In this document: one piece after another, positions 8,456-17,394 of the stretch
How positions within the stretch are numbered: the stretch's first letter is position 1
Layout of the letters: every line of letters starts with the position of its first letter
Assembly: GCF_035984415.1 (NCBI RefSeq)
Contig: NZ_CP130720.1
Coordinates: 4,898,001-4,962,000, forward strand
Origin: Streptomyces sp. NBC_01296
Lineage (GTDB): Bacteria > Actinomycetota > Actinomycetes > Streptomycetales > Streptomycetaceae
Direction: 5' to 3'
DNA length: 64,000 bases
Translations under genes and position numbers: made by a program
Notes under the pieces: generated by a model
What the model was told of the DNA's origin: nothing
The model's database searches: none
The model's input: the letters and a program-made list of their open reading frames with translations, nothing else

Positions 8456-10909
8456 TTACAGGTGCTCCTCCGCCAGCTCCGCGACCCCCGTGATCCGGTG
8501 CAGCGCGTACGTCCGGACCTCGTCCGCCGTGTGGTCGTACCCGGTGACGAAGCCGCCCTCCACCCGGACCGGGTCGATGACCCGCTGGCTCGCCGCGCCG
8601 TCCGCGTTCACGTACCCGATCCACACCGCCGACCCGGTCAGCGCGGCCGCCTGCACCGTGGCCAGGGTCTCCGCGGCGCTCGTGCGCGGGAGTTCGCCCG
8701 GGACGGCGGATGCCGCGACCGGCTCCTTGCGCACCGCCGTCGCCGCCAGATCGCCCGCGCGGATGGCCCGTACGGCCGCCCGCAGCAGCGTCGCGTCCGG
8801 TACCGGCGGCCCGTCCGGCACCGGGACGGGCGCCGAACGCGCCGGGGTGCGGTGGGCGTCGGCCCGCGCGACCAGCACGTCGCCGGTACGGGACTCCGCG
8901 GCCGGCGCGTAGCCCATCGCCCGCAACCCGTCGAGCAGCGCACCCGGTTCGGCCTGCGCCGCCAGCACGGTCGGGGCCAGGCGCCGCAGCCCCAGTCCGG
9001 CGGACCGCTTGTCGGCCAGGATCTCGTTCAGCATGCCGTCGTCGTCGCAGCGCACGTACGAGGACGCCGCGCCGACCCGCAGGTGCCCGTGCCGCCGGGC
9101 CACGTCGTCGATCAGGTACGCCAGCGGCTGCGGGACCGGCGTGATGCTGTGCTCGGCGAGGAAGGCGTGCAGGTCGGAGGCGGTCCGCCCGGAGTCCAGG
9201 GCCCGGCGTACGGAGCCGGGCGTGAAGCGGTAGACGGTCGCCCCGCCCTTGGACTCCACGTCCGCGAGCACGGCCAGCACATCGCCCAGCGCCCGGCGCA
9301 GCGGCCCGGGCGCCACCGCCGTCAGGTCGGCCTGGAGCAGTACGTGGTCCACGGGCTCCGGAAGCAGCGGTGCCAGCAGCGGCGCCGGGTCGCGGTGTTC
9401 CAGCAGTGCGCGGCCCTGCGCGGCGAGCGCGCCGCGGCCGGTGACGCCGAGCACCTCGGCCTCGGTCAGCGTCCACTGCGCGAGGCGGGCGCGCAGCGCG
9501 CTCGTCCCCCGTACGGGGCGCTCCCAGGCGAGCCGGGCCAGGAGGGCGTCCGGGGCGGCGGAGCCGCCCTCGGGCAACGCGGCGAGGAGTTCGAGGACCC
9601 GCCGGCGCACCTCGGGGGCGGCGGAGCGGTCGAGTTCGGGGCCCAGTACGGACAGGGTGCGGCCCTTGGAGTCCTGCTCGCCGACCAGGCCGGCGGTGCG
9701 GGTGGCCGGCAGCCAGGCCGCGGCGAGGGCCGACCACCGCTCGGCGGGCGGGAGTTCGAGCCAGTCGTCGAAGGCGGGGGTGGGCGCGTACCGCTCGTCC
9801 GCCTCCCCGTCGCCGGCCAGCAGCCCGGCCGCGTAGGCGAGTTCGATCCAGAACGCGGCCGCCGGCTCGGTGGCGTCCAGGGTGGCCGCGGTCCGCTTCA
9901 GGTCGCGTACGGACAGCCCGCCGGCCCGCAGCACCGGCGGCCCGGTGTGCTCCCAGGACTTCACCAGCTCCTCGACGGTGGACAGCGCGGCCAGCGCCTG
10001 CCCGGCGGCATTGGCGTCCACAAGCTGTGGACGGTGCTCGCGGTCCGCGGGCACCGCCGGGGCCACCGGCTCCGTCACCCGGTGCGCGAGGCCGCCGCGC
10101 AGGTGCAGTGCCACCTCGCGGGGCAGCACGACGGTCCGCGCCGACGCCGGCAGCAGCAGCCCGTGGTCGCGCAGCCAGCGCACGGGAGCGGTCGGGTTCG
10201 GCGTGACCTCCCCGTACGGCGGCCCCCACACGAGCCGGCCGAGCACCTGGTGGGCCTCCGCCGGAGCCTCGTCCAGCAGCGCCGACATCCGCTGCGGATC
10301 GGTGAACAGGCCGGTCAGCGCGGTCACGGCGGACACCGGGTCGTGCGTGGCGGGCAGCCCGGCGGCCGCCACGATCTCCTGGACCCGGGTCGGCGACATC
10401 CCGGCGGTGGCCTCGGCGACGGTCGGGCCGAGGCCCGTGGGGGAGGGCCGGCCGGCGGACGGCGCGAGCAGCTCGCGGGCCGTGCGGACCAGCCGGAGCC
10501 GCTCGTCGTCGCCCCAGACCAGCGCCTGGTCGCGCAGGGTGGCCAGGGCGCGCGGGAGTTCGGCGCGGGCGCCGTTGTCCTCGCCGGTGGAGCCCTGCTC
10601 GCCGGCCAGCAGCGACTCCAGCACCGGGTACGGGCACGGGTCCGGGGCCACCGCGAGGGCCTCCGCGGTCTGCAGCGCGAACCGGTCGAGCCGGTCCAGC
10701 GCGCGGACCACCGAGGCCCGGGTGCCGGCCCGGGTGGCCAGCTGGGTCATGTCGCCCGGCACCGGGCCGAGCAGGTCGGGGCGTGCGTGCAGCAGGGCGG
10801 CGAGCGATGCGTCGTCGCGGGCGCGCAGCGCCTCCGCGAGGGAGCGCGGGGCGTTGCTTGCTGTGGCGCTTCCCGCAGCGCTGCTTGGCTCAGGCACGGT
10901 CGCCTCCAT
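8456..10909 (-). CDS. helicase-associated (XPB/Ssl2 N-terminal-like) protein with WYL-type C-terminus
   Basis: This encodes an 817-residue protein with no ATPase motifs. It begins with alpha-helical repeats (RSLAEALRARDDASLAALL, LARARPDLLG style). The middle to C-terminal part (about 500-660: LQADLTAVAPGPL, VESKGGATVYRFTPGSVRRALDSG, YLIDDVARRHGHLRVG) matches the XPB/Ssl2-like helicase-associated domain. The last about 80 residues (VWIGYVNADGAASQRVIDPVRVEGGFVTGYD) resemble a WYL ligand-binding domain. Known relatives accompany XPB helicases, so a DNA-repair partnership is likely. I use the ATG at 10909; a GTG at 10969 is also in frame. In this genome several accessory genes separate it from the helicase. 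Confidence 0.82.
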   Translation of the reverse strand: MEATVPEPSSAAGSATASNAPRSLAEALRARDDASLAALLHARPDLLGPVPGDMTQLATRAGTRASVVRALDRLDRFALQTAEALAVAPDPCPYPVLESLLAGEQGSTGEDNGARAELPRALATLRDQALVWGDDERLRLVRTARELLAPSAGRPSPTGLGPTVAEATAGMSPTRVQEIVAAAGLPATHDPVSAVTALTGLFTDPQRMSALLDEAPAEAHQVLGRLVWGPPYGEVTPNPTAPVRWLRDHGLLLPASARTVVLPREVALHLRGGLAHRVTEPVAPAVPADREHRPQLVDANAAGQALAALSTVEELVKSWEHTGPPVLRAGGLSVRDLKRTAATLDATEPAAAFWIELAYAAGLLAGDGEADERYAPTPAFDDWLELPPAERWSALAAAWLPATRTAGLVGEQDSKGRTLSVLGPELDRSAAPEVRRRVLELLAALPEGGSAAPDALLARLAWERPVRGTSALRARLAQWTLTEAEVLGVTGRGALAAQGRALLEHRDPAPLLAPLLPEPVDHVLLQADLTAVAPGPLRRALGDVLAVLADVESKGGATVYRFTPGSVRRALDSGRTASDLHAFLAEHSITPVPQPLAYLIDDVARRHGHLRVGAASSYVRCDDDGMLNEILADKRSAGLGLRRLAPTVLAAQAEPGALLDGLRAMGYAPAAESRTGDVLVARADAHRTPARSAPVPVPDGPPVPDATLLRAAVRAIRAGDLAATAVRKEPVAASAVPGELPRTSAAETLATVQAAALTGSAVWIGYVNADGAASQRVIDPVRVEGGFVTGYDHTADEVRTYALHRITGVAELAEEHL

Positions 10910-11016
10910 GGTCGCGTCGGCCGGTCCCCATCCGGCCAACGGTATCCGCTGCGCCCTCGGCCGCTCCACGGGCGCACGCGCTACCTTTCGGGTGGGTGGT
11001 ACGGGAGGAGCCGGGC

Positions 11017-12018
11017 GTGGGGATCGAGAGCGACCATCTGGTCTACGAATATCTGAGCCGGGTCGGGGACTTGGCGCAGCGGCGGCAGCTGTCCTCCGGG
11101 GACCGGATGCGGCTGGTGGCGGGGCTGCGGGACGAGATCGACCGTCGGCGCGCCAGGTACGAGCCGGAGACCCCGGCGGCCGTACGCCGCATCCTGGAGC
11201 GGCTCGGCACGCCGGAGGATGTCCTCGACGGCATGGGCGCGTCCCCGGCCCCGGCGACGCCGGCCGCCACCCCCGACCGGGCGCCTGCGGTGCCGACCCA
11301 GCGGGGGCCCGGCCGGCTGCGCCGCAAGGCGGTGCCGCCGCCGCGCCCGGCGGACAGCGCGCCCGCGCCGCCGCACCTGGCCGGGCTCGACGAACTCGGC
11401 TCCGACGGCGGTGCGGAACCCGACTGGTGGCGGGTCGCTCCGGGGCCGTTCGGCGCCGGTCCGCAGGTGGAGGGCTTCGCGGGCGGGGTGGAGATCCCGG
11501 AGCTGTTCGGGGAGCCGGACGAGCAGAAGCCGGCGCCCGCGGCCGGTCCGGCCGCCACCCCGGCCGCCGAGGAGACGTCCGGCGTACGCGGACTCGTACG
11601 GTTCCTGAAGCAGCGCCGGCAGGCCAAATCGGCCGCGGCCGCGGCGGATCCGGAGAAGGCGCCCGCGGCGGCCGCCGCCCCGCGTCCGAAGCCGCACGCC
11701 TTCCTGCTGCTGGCCGCGGTCGTGCTCGTCGCGGGCGCGGTCACCGGGTCCTGGCTGCTGCTGATCGGCGGCTGGCTGCTGGCGTACGCCTCGCGGGTGC
11801 TGGGGCCGACGGAGCGCAAGATGGTCGTCTTCGGGCTGCCGGGGGCCGTGTTCGCGGGCGCGGTGGTGTGGCTGTGGGGTCGGCTCGAGGGGCGCTGGGG
11901 GGCGCCGCTCACGGACGACGGCCTCGGCGGGGTCTTCCAGGGCATGTGGCCCTGGCTGGCCAGGGCCGCGGCCGTCGCCTCCGCGCTGTACCTGGCCTGG
12001 CGCTCCCGCCGACGCTGA
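11017..12018 (+). CDS. membrane protein with HAAS-like N-terminal domain
   Basis: This encodes a 333-residue protein. Residues 5-75 (LVYEYLSRVGDLAQRR...ILERLGTPEDVL) form a helical module like the HAAS/DUF1700 domain that often precedes small membrane proteins. A long disordered Pro/Ala-rich segment (80-220) follows. Then come three to four hydrophobic helices (about 225-330). The GTG at 11017 has GGGAGG 8 nt upstream. A second GTG at 10996 lies 8 nt after a TACCTT box and is an alternative. It is divergent from the helicase-associated gene. No enzymatic motif is seen. Confidence 0.7.
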   Translation: MGIESDHLVYEYLSRVGDLAQRRQLSSGDRMRLVAGLRDEIDRRRARYEPETPAAVRRILERLGTPEDVLDGMGASPAPATPAATPDRAPAVPTQRGPGRLRRKAVPPPRPADSAPAPPHLAGLDELGSDGGAEPDWWRVAPGPFGAGPQVEGFAGGVEIPELFGEPDEQKPAPAAGPAATPAAEETSGVRGLVRFLKQRRQAKSAAAAADPEKAPAAAAAPRPKPHAFLLLAAVVLVAGAVTGSWLLLIGGWLLAYASRVLGPTERKMVVFGLPGAVFAGAVVWLWGRLEGRWGAPLTDDGLGGVFQGMWPWLARAAAVASALYLAWRSRRR

Positions 12019-12070
12019 GCCGTCGCCCCCGAGCCCGCCGCCCCTGAGCCGCCGCCCCCGAGCCCGCCGC
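12016..12070 (+). repeat. imperfect tandem repeat that duplicates the stop codon
   Basis: Unit 1 (12016-12044) starts with the TGA stop of the HAAS-like gene. Unit 2 (12045-12070) repeats it with one mismatch, again beginning TGAGCC. The whole region is C-rich. Confidence 0.75.
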
Positions 12071-12199
12071 GTCGCGCCCGGCAGGGGCTGCCACCGGGTT
12101 CGGGCCGGCACGGCGCGGTGGGCAGGAATCCCCCTCCGCTTCACGGCAGCGAAACCCGGGGGTTCCCGCCCGCGAGCCCCGGCTCGGCACAATGGCGGT

Positions 12200-12853
12200 A
12201 TGAGCTCCGAGACCCCCACCGCGCCCGCCGCGTCGGCCCAGCTGACCGTCGGCTTCGACCTCGACATGACCCTCATCGATTCGCGCCCCGGTATCAAGGC
12301 CGCCTACCAGGCACTTTCCGCCGAGACGGGCACGTTCATCGATGCGGACGAGGCGGTCACGCGGCTCGGTCCGCCGCTGGACGAGGAGCTCGCCTACTGG
12401 TTCCCGCAGGCGGAGATCCCCGCCATGGCCGACCGCTACCGGGAGATCTATCCCACGTACGCCATCGAGCCGACGCCCGCGATGCCCGGCGCCCGCGAGG
12501 CGATCGAGGCCGTCCAGGCGCTCGGCGGCCGCGCGATCGTCGTCACGGCGAAGCACGAGCCCAACGCCCGGCTGCACCTCGCGCACCTCGGCATCGAGCC
12601 GGACGCGGTCATCGGCTGGCTGTGGGCCGAGGCCAAGGCGGGCGCGCTGCGCGAGTACGGGGCGCAGGTCTACGTCGGCGACCACGTGGGCGACGTACGC
12701 GGCGCCCGCACGGCCGGCGCGCTGTCGGTGGCGGTCCCGACCGGCCCGTGCCCCGAGCCGGAACTGCGCGAGGCGGGCGCGGACGTGGTGCTGCCGGACC
12801 TCACGGCGCTGCCGCAGTGGCTCGCGGAGTACGTCCGCACGCAGGCGGTCTGA
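12200..12853 (+). CDS. HAD superfamily phosphatase (phosphoglycolate phosphatase-like)
   Basis: This encodes a 217-residue hydrolase. Motif I is DLDMTLIDS (residues about 16-24, nucleophile D16 or equivalent), motif II is VVTAKH, and motifs III/IV are KAGALREYGAQVYVGDHVGD. The helical cap lies between motifs I and II. The fold and length suit a Gph/PGMB-like small-molecule phosphatase, but the substrate is open. The ATG at 12200 follows CACAAT by 6 nt, so this may also be a leaderless gene. A 16-bp tandem repeat follows the stop. Confidence 0.88.
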   Translation: MSSETPTAPAASAQLTVGFDLDMTLIDSRPGIKAAYQALSAETGTFIDADEAVTRLGPPLDEELAYWFPQAEIPAMADRYREIYPTYAIEPTPAMPGAREAIEAVQALGGRAIVVTAKHEPNARLHLAHLGIEPDAVIGWLWAEAKAGALREYGAQVYVGDHVGDVRGARTAGALSVAVPTGPCPEPELREAGADVVLPDLTALPQWLAEYVRTQAV

Positions 12854-12885
12854 CCCGAAGGCCCGACCACCCGAAGGCCCGACCC
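12854..12885 (+). repeat. 16-bp tandem repeat directly after a stop codon
   Basis: Two 16-bp units (12854-12869 and 12870-12885), both starting CCCGAAGGCCCGACC, follow the HAD gene stop with no gap. Confidence 0.8.
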
Positions 12886-12894
12886 GAGCGGGAG

Positions 12895-13146
12895 TCAGGC
12901 CTGGGACGCGCGGGCGGCCCGGCGCTGGGCCGCCGCCGAGCGCAGCACGCCCGCCGCCGAGACGACGAAGCCGACGCCCATCAGCATGCACACGGCCCAC
13001 GCGGACGGCGGGAACGGCTTGATGGGCAGGAACAGCGGGGCCATCGTCACGAGGGTCGCCACGGCGCCCACGATGAACAGGATGCCACCGGCGCGCACCA
13101 GGCCGTCGCCGGGCCGCGCTTCGTCGGAATGAGGAGTAACCGTCAC
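12895..13146 (-). CDS. small two-helix membrane protein
   Basis: This encodes an 83-residue protein with a polar N-terminus and two transmembrane helices (GGILFIVGAVATLVTMAPLF and AWAVCMLMGVGFVVSAAGVL). A basic tail follows (RSAAAQRRAARA). The GTG at 13146 is preceded by TACCCT and a 6-nt spacer, which suggests a leaderless transcript. It converges on the HAD gene. I recognise it only as a generic Streptomyces integral membrane protein. Confidence 0.72.
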   Translation of the reverse strand: MTVTPHSDEARPGDGLVRAGGILFIVGAVATLVTMAPLFLPIKPFPPSAWAVCMLMGVGFVVSAAGVLRSAAAQRRAARASQA

Positions 13147-13152
13147 CCCACC

Positions 13153-13158
13153 AGGGTA
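13153..13158 (-). promoter_or_regulatory. leaderless-type -10 box (TACCCT)
   Basis: TACCCT on the minus strand lies 6 nt before the GTG start at 13146. Confidence 0.45.
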
Positions 13159-13358
13159 GTTCCCTGGCCGAAGCAGCCGACAGCGCACCAGACAACGCAT
13201 CCGACAGCGAAGAGCCGGCGAAGGACCGGGGAACGTCTTGTCACCTGTCGATCGCCCACTAGCCTGGATACGGCGGGTCACCATGACCCGCTGCGCTGTT
13301 GTCCGGAGCCGCTGCGCGGCGAACCGGACCCCGACGAGCACAAGGACAGAGGACGGAC

Positions 13359-13742
13359 GTGCCTACCGGCAAGGTCAAGTGGTTCAACAGTGAGAAGGGC
13401 TTCGGCTTTCTCTCCCGCGACGACGGCGGTGACGTCTTCGTCCACTCGTCGGTGCTCCCGGCCGGGGTCGACGCACTCAAGCCCGGCCAGCGCGTCGAGT
13501 TCGGCGTCGTCGCCGGACAGCGCGGTGACCAGGCGCTTTCCGTGACAGTGCTGGACCCGGCGCCCTCCGTCGCAGCCGCTCAGCGCCGCAAGCCCGACGA
13601 GCTGGCCTCGATCGTGCAGGACCTCACGACCCTGCTGGAGAACATCACTCCGATGCTGGAGCGCGGCCGCTACCCCGACAAGGTGCACGGCACGAAGATC
13701 GCCGGTCTGCTGCGCGCGGTGGCCGACCAGCTCGACGTCTGA
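13359..13742 (+). CDS. cold-shock domain protein with C-terminal extension
   Basis: This encodes a 127-residue RNA or single-stranded-DNA binding protein. Residues 1-67 are a classic cold-shock OB fold with KWFNSEKGFGFLSR (RNP1) and DVFVHSSV (RNP2). A helical extension (RRKPDELASIVQDLTTLLENI...LLRAVADQLDV) replaces the usual stop at about residue 67. Such long forms are common in Streptomyces beside the short Csps. The GTG at 13359 follows GAGGAC. A strong hairpin terminator closes the unit. It should act as a nucleic-acid chaperone; the extension may mediate oligomerisation (inference). Confidence 0.93.
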   Translation: MPTGKVKWFNSEKGFGFLSRDDGGDVFVHSSVLPAGVDALKPGQRVEFGVVAGQRGDQALSVTVLDPAPSVAAAQRRKPDELASIVQDLTTLLENITPMLERGRYPDKVHGTKIAGLLRAVADQLDV

Positions 13743-13752
13743 GCCCGTACGC

Positions 13753-13796
13753 ACGACGGTGCCCCGGCCTTCGCGAGAGGGCCGGGGCACCGTCGT
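13753..13796. terminator. intrinsic-type hairpin after the cold-shock gene
   Basis: A 17-bp perfect stem (ACGACGGTGCCCCGGCC with its complement) and a 10-nt loop lie between the convergent cold-shock gene and mqnD. Confidence 0.85.
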
Positions 13797-13813
13797 ATCC
13801 GCCTGGAACGGCC

Positions 13814-14671
13814 TTACGGGAAGGCCAGCGCATCCAGTGCGATGGCCGGTACCAGACCCTCGGCCGCGGCCCGCGTCAACAGCCCGCGCACCGCCGCGTA
13901 ACCGGCATCGCCGAGGTCGGCGGTGAACTCGTTGACGTACAGCCCGATGTGCTGGTCGGCGACGGCCGGGTCCAGCTCCTGCGCGTGGGCGCGGACGTAC
14001 GGGCGCGAGGCCTCCGGGTCGTCCCAGGCCATCCGCACCGACGTACGGGCCGACTCGGCCAGCGCGTGCAGGGTCTCGGCGCCCAGCGAGCGCTTGGCGA
14101 TGATCGCGCCCAGCGGGATCGGCAGCCCGGTCGTGGACTCCCAGTGCTCGCCCATGTCGGCCAGGCAGTGCAGCCCGTAGTCCTGATAGGTGAACCGGGC
14201 CTCGTGGATGACCAGTCCGGCGTCGACCCGGCCGTCGCGGACGGCCGGCATGATCTCGTGGAACGGCAGGACGACGACCTTGCCGACGCCCTCGGGCAGC
14301 ACGTCCGCCGCCCACAGCCGGAACAGCAGGTAGGCGGTGGATCGTTCGCTCGGCACGGCGACGGTCTTCCCCGCCAGGTCCACACCCGGTTCCCGCGTCA
14401 ACACGAGCGGCCCGCAGCCCCGCCCGAGCGCCCCGCCGCAGGGCAGCAGCGCGTACTCCTCCAGCACCCAGGGCAGCACGGCGTACGACACCTTCAGCAC
14501 GTCCAGCTCGCCGCGCTCGGCCATGCCGTTGGTGATGTCGATGTCGGCGAAGGTGACGTCGAGGCCGGGCGCGCCCGGGACGCGTCCGTGGGCCCAGGCG
14601 TCGAACACGAAGGTGTCGTTCGGACAGGGCGAATAGGCGATCTTGACCGCCGACTGCGGGTCACGACTCAT
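13814..14671 (-). CDS. mqnD: 1,4-dihydroxy-6-naphthoate synthase
   Basis: This encodes a 285-residue enzyme of the futalosine route to menaquinone, which converts cyclic dehypoxanthine futalosine to 1,4-dihydroxy-6-naphthoate. The family N-terminus IAYSPCPNDTFVFDAWAHG, the FADIDITNGMAERGELDVLKVSYAVLP stretch and the GCGPLVLTRE loop are all present in the periplasmic-binding-protein-like fold. Its start overlaps the end of mqnB by 11 bp, which shows translational coupling. The other mqn genes are not in this window. Confidence 0.95.
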   Translation of the reverse strand: MSRDPQSAVKIAYSPCPNDTFVFDAWAHGRVPGAPGLDVTFADIDITNGMAERGELDVLKVSYAVLPWVLEEYALLPCGGALGRGCGPLVLTREPGVDLAGKTVAVPSERSTAYLLFRLWAADVLPEGVGKVVVLPFHEIMPAVRDGRVDAGLVIHEARFTYQDYGLHCLADMGEHWESTTGLPIPLGAIIAKRSLGAETLHALAESARTSVRMAWDDPEASRPYVRAHAQELDPAVADQHIGLYVNEFTADLGDAGYAAVRGLLTRAAAEGLVPAIALDALAFP

Positions 14672-15386
14672 GTCGGTGCTCTCCCCAATGGACGAGTACG
14701 GGCCCCAGGGCGCGGAATCCGGCGGTGAGCGCGGCCAGCGCGTCCCCGATCCGCCAGGCGTCGCGGTCGCGGGGGCCGACGGCGTTGGACACGGCGCGGA
14801 TCTCCAGCACGGGCAGCCCGTGCGCGGCGGCCGCCTCCGCGACCCCGAAGCCCTCCATGGCCTCGGCTCCGGCGAGCGGATGCCGGGCGGCGAGCAGGGC
14901 CGCGCGGTCGGCGGTGCCGGTGACGGTGGAGACGGTCAGCACGGGCGCGAGCAGCGCTCCGGTGGCCTCGGCGGCGCGGGCGGCGAGCTCGGCGGGCGGC
15001 AGGTGCACGCTGTGCCCGAAGCCGAGCTGCCGGACGTCGAGGAAGCCGTCGGGAGTCTCGGCCCCGAGGTCGGCGGCCACGACGGCGTCGGCGACCACGA
15101 GGGAGCCGACCGGGGCGGCGGGCGGGAACCCGCCGCCGATGCCGGCGGAGACGACGAGGGAGTAGTCGGCCAGCGCGAGCGCGGTGGCCGTGGCGGCCGC
15201 GGCAGCGGCCGGCCCCACCCCGCCGACGAGCACGTCGGCGGCGAGGCCGGGCAGATCCCGCCGGGAGAGGCGGTAACCGCCGGGAAGGGTGCGCGGCTCC
15301 GGTGTCACCGGGTCCGGATGAGGGGTGAGACCGGCGGCGACGGAGTCTGCCTCCGCCGCCACCGCGGTCACGATGAGCGCGCGCAC
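14661..15386 (-). CDS. mqnB: futalosine hydrolase
   Basis: This encodes a 241-residue nucleoside-phosphorylase-fold hydrolase that removes hypoxanthine from futalosine, the step before the cyclase MqnC and then MqnD. It has the N-terminal LIVTAVAAEADSVAAGL, the glycine-rich SAGIGGGFPPAAPVGSLVVADAVVAADLG block and the GFGVAEAAAAHGLPVLEIRAVSN purine-site strand. It sits upstream of and overlaps mqnD. The DUF2771 gene lies upstream on the same strand 13 bp away, and the three may be one operon. Confidence 0.94.
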   Translation of the reverse strand: MRALIVTAVAAEADSVAAGLTPHPDPVTPEPRTLPGGYRLSRRDLPGLAADVLVGGVGPAAAAAATATALALADYSLVVSAGIGGGFPPAAPVGSLVVADAVVAADLGAETPDGFLDVRQLGFGHSVHLPPAELAARAAEATGALLAPVLTVSTVTGTADRAALLAARHPLAGAEAMEGFGVAEAAAAHGLPVLEIRAVSNAVGPRDRDAWRIGDALAALTAGFRALGPVLVHWGEHRHES

Positions 15387-15399
15387 CGTCGGTACGTGG

Positions 15400-15885
15400 C
15401 TACTTGAGCTTGACGTTGTAGGCCCAGACGGCGAGGGGCTTGCCGTCCTCGGCCACCTGGACGATGTTCAGCTTCTTGGAGGACGGGGCCTCGCCCTGGC
15501 CGCCGGTGGCGAAGAGGTCGGCGCCGGGGAAGCTGCGGTAGGTGTTGGAGGAGGGCTCGGTGATCGGCTGGCCGTCCAGGACCGCCTGCCACCGCTTGCC
15601 GTCCTCGACGACCTCCGGCTCGACACCGAGGCGCAGGGTGTCCCCGCGGCCGTATTCGATGGTCTTGGCGTTCTTGATGTCGGTGAGGCACTCCTGGACC
15701 TTGTCCATGGAGAGCTCCTTGTCATCGGAGCAGGCTGCCTCGGTGGACACCGACGACGTGCCGACCGTCACGGTCGCCAGCGGCGTCGGCTTGTCGCAGG
15801 CGGAGAGGAGGAGGAGGCCGGCGGACACGGCTCCGAGGGCCGCGACGCTGCGGCGGCCCCTACCCGAGAAAAGCGGTGCGGTCAT
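15400..15885 (-). CDS. DUF2771 family lipoprotein
   Basis: This encodes a 161-residue lipoprotein. A signal peptide (RRSVAALGAVSAGLLLLSAC) ends in the lipobox LLSAC with the lipidated Cys near residue 29. The mature domain carries two further Cys (AACSDDK and QECLTD) that may form a disulfide. It matches the small actinobacterial DUF2771 family of unknown function. It should be anchored to the outer face of the cytoplasmic membrane. The ATG at 15885 follows TAGCCT by 7 nt (leaderless type). The gene reads toward mqnB. Confidence 0.87.
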   Translation of the reverse strand: MTAPLFSGRGRRSVAALGAVSAGLLLLSACDKPTPLATVTVGTSSVSTEAACSDDKELSMDKVQECLTDIKNAKTIEYGRGDTLRLGVEPEVVEDGKRWQAVLDGQPITEPSSNTYRSFPGADLFATGGQGEAPSSKKLNIVQVAEDGKPLAVWAYNVKLK

Positions 15886-15892
15886 GAGCCGA

Positions 15893-15898
15893 AGGCTA
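15893..15898 (-). promoter_or_regulatory. leaderless-type -10 box (TAGCCT)
   Basis: TAGCCT on the minus strand lies 7 nt before the ATG at 15885. Confidence 0.5.
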
Positions 15899-15953
15899 TC
15901 GGGCCACCCGGCTCCGCCGCCGCACGGGGGTCCCGCGTGGCTGCACCGATGTT

Positions 15954-16020
15954 GTGGGACCCGGTCCGGGGGACCCCTGGAGGCCCGCCCCCGACCAGGG
16001 GGGACCCCCGGGGGCCCGCC
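15954..16020. repeat. G/C-rich inverted-repeat element
   Basis: This is a dense run of GGGGGACCCC-like blocks (GGGGGACCCCTGG and later CCAGGGGGGACCCCC) able to form an imperfect hairpin. It lies just after the MFS gene stop and probably ends its transcript. It resembles the G-rich dispersed elements found inside two coding regions of this window but is not the same sequence. Confidence 0.45.
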
Positions 16021-17394
16021 CTAAGCCACTCGGGGGCGGGGGGAGCCCGGGTGGTGGTGGCGGGGGGAGGCGAGGAGGCCGCGCAGGGCCATCGTGGTGC
16101 CCGCCGCGACGATCGCCGCGGCCACGGCCATCCCCAGTACCCCGTTCAGCGGCAGGGCGATGCCGATCGCGCCGCCCAGTACCCATGCCACCTGGAGCAG
16201 CGTCTCCGAACGGGCGAACGCGGACGTGCGTACCGCCTCCGGCACGTCCCGCTGGATCATCGCGTCCAGCGACAGCTTCGCCAGCGCCTGGCAGAACCCG
16301 GCCGTGGCCCCCAGCACCGCCATGAACAGCCCGCTGAAGAACACCGCCGCCAGGACCGCCACCCCCAACGTCACCGACAGCACCGCCGCGATGATCGTCT
16401 CCGGCGCCCGGGCCCGCAGCCAGGCGCCCACCGCCGTCCCGCACGCGTTCCCGACGCCCGCCGAGACGCCCACGATGCCCAGCGACACCGCCGCGCTCTG
16501 CCCGGCGAGCGGGTGCTCCCGGAGCAGGAACGCCAGGAAGAAGATCAGGAACCCGGACAGTGCGCGCATCGACGCGTTCGCCAGCAGCCCGCACATGACC
16601 GACGGGCTGACCGTGCGCAGCCCCGGTTTGCGCGAGTGCGGCTCGTGCGTGGACAGCCGGGCGCGCCGCTCGCCCTTCGCCTCGTCCACCTTGTGGGGCA
16701 GGGTGAACGCCGCGAACGTGCCCCCGATGAAGATGGCGCACGCCCCGTACAGCGGCCACGGCGGCCCGATGGTGTGCAGCCCCGCCGCGACCGGCGCAGC
16801 CGCCGCCGTGGCGAGCAGGCCCGCCAGGGTGACCCGGGAGTTCGCCTTGACGAGTGAGAACTTCGGCGGGAGCAGCCGCGGCACCACCGCACTGCGGACC
16901 ACCCCGTACGCCTTGGACGCGACGAGCACGCCCAGCGCCGCCGGGTAGAGCTCCAGCCCGCCCGTGGCCACCGCGCCGGACATCATCACCGCGAGCAGCG
17001 CCCGGGCGAGCATCGCGCAGGCCATCGCGGCCCGCCGCCCGTGCGGCAGCCGGTCCAGCGCCGGGCCGATCACCGGGGCCAGCACGGTGAAAGGGGCCAT
17101 GGTGATGGCCAGGTACAGGGCGACACGGCCGCGTGCCTCGTCCGTGGGAACCGAGAAGAACACCGTCGAGGCCAGCGCCACGGTGATCATCACATCGCCG
17201 GCGCCGTTGATGGCGTGCAGCTCGATCAGCTTGCCGAGGCCCGATTCGCCGGCCCCGTGCGCGTGCGTGGCCCGCCGGATCCCGCGCGCCGTACCGGTGA
17301 AGGGGCGCTGCAGGGCACGCCCGACGGCCCGGCCGGCCCGTCTGGCCGGTCCCGAGCCGTCACGGGACGACCGTACGGGTGCCACACTCGACAT
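16021..17394 (-). CDS. MFS transporter
   Basis: This encodes a 457-residue protein of the major facilitator superfamily with about 12 membrane helices. A polar N-terminal extension of about 55 residues (RAGRAVGRALQRPFTGTARGIRR) precedes the first helix. The GPALDRLPHGRRAAM loop between helices 2 and 3 is the degenerate MFS signature. The substrate is unknown. I chose the ATG at 17394 because the longer frame to 17952 runs antisense through the DUF3027 start region and has shadow-like composition. Confidence 0.83.
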   Translation of the reverse strand: MSSVAPVRSSRDGSGPARRAGRAVGRALQRPFTGTARGIRRATHAHGAGESGLGKLIELHAINGAGDVMITVALASTVFFSVPTDEARGRVALYLAITMAPFTVLAPVIGPALDRLPHGRRAAMACAMLARALLAVMMSGAVATGGLELYPAALGVLVASKAYGVVRSAVVPRLLPPKFSLVKANSRVTLAGLLATAAAAPVAAGLHTIGPPWPLYGACAIFIGGTFAAFTLPHKVDEAKGERRARLSTHEPHSRKPGLRTVSPSVMCGLLANASMRALSGFLIFFLAFLLREHPLAGQSAAVSLGIVGVSAGVGNACGTAVGAWLRARAPETIIAAVLSVTLGVAVLAAVFFSGLFMAVLGATAGFCQALAKLSLDAMIQRDVPEAVRTSAFARSETLLQVAWVLGGAIGIALPLNGVLGMAVAAAIVAAGTTMALRGLLASPRHHHPGSPRPRVA

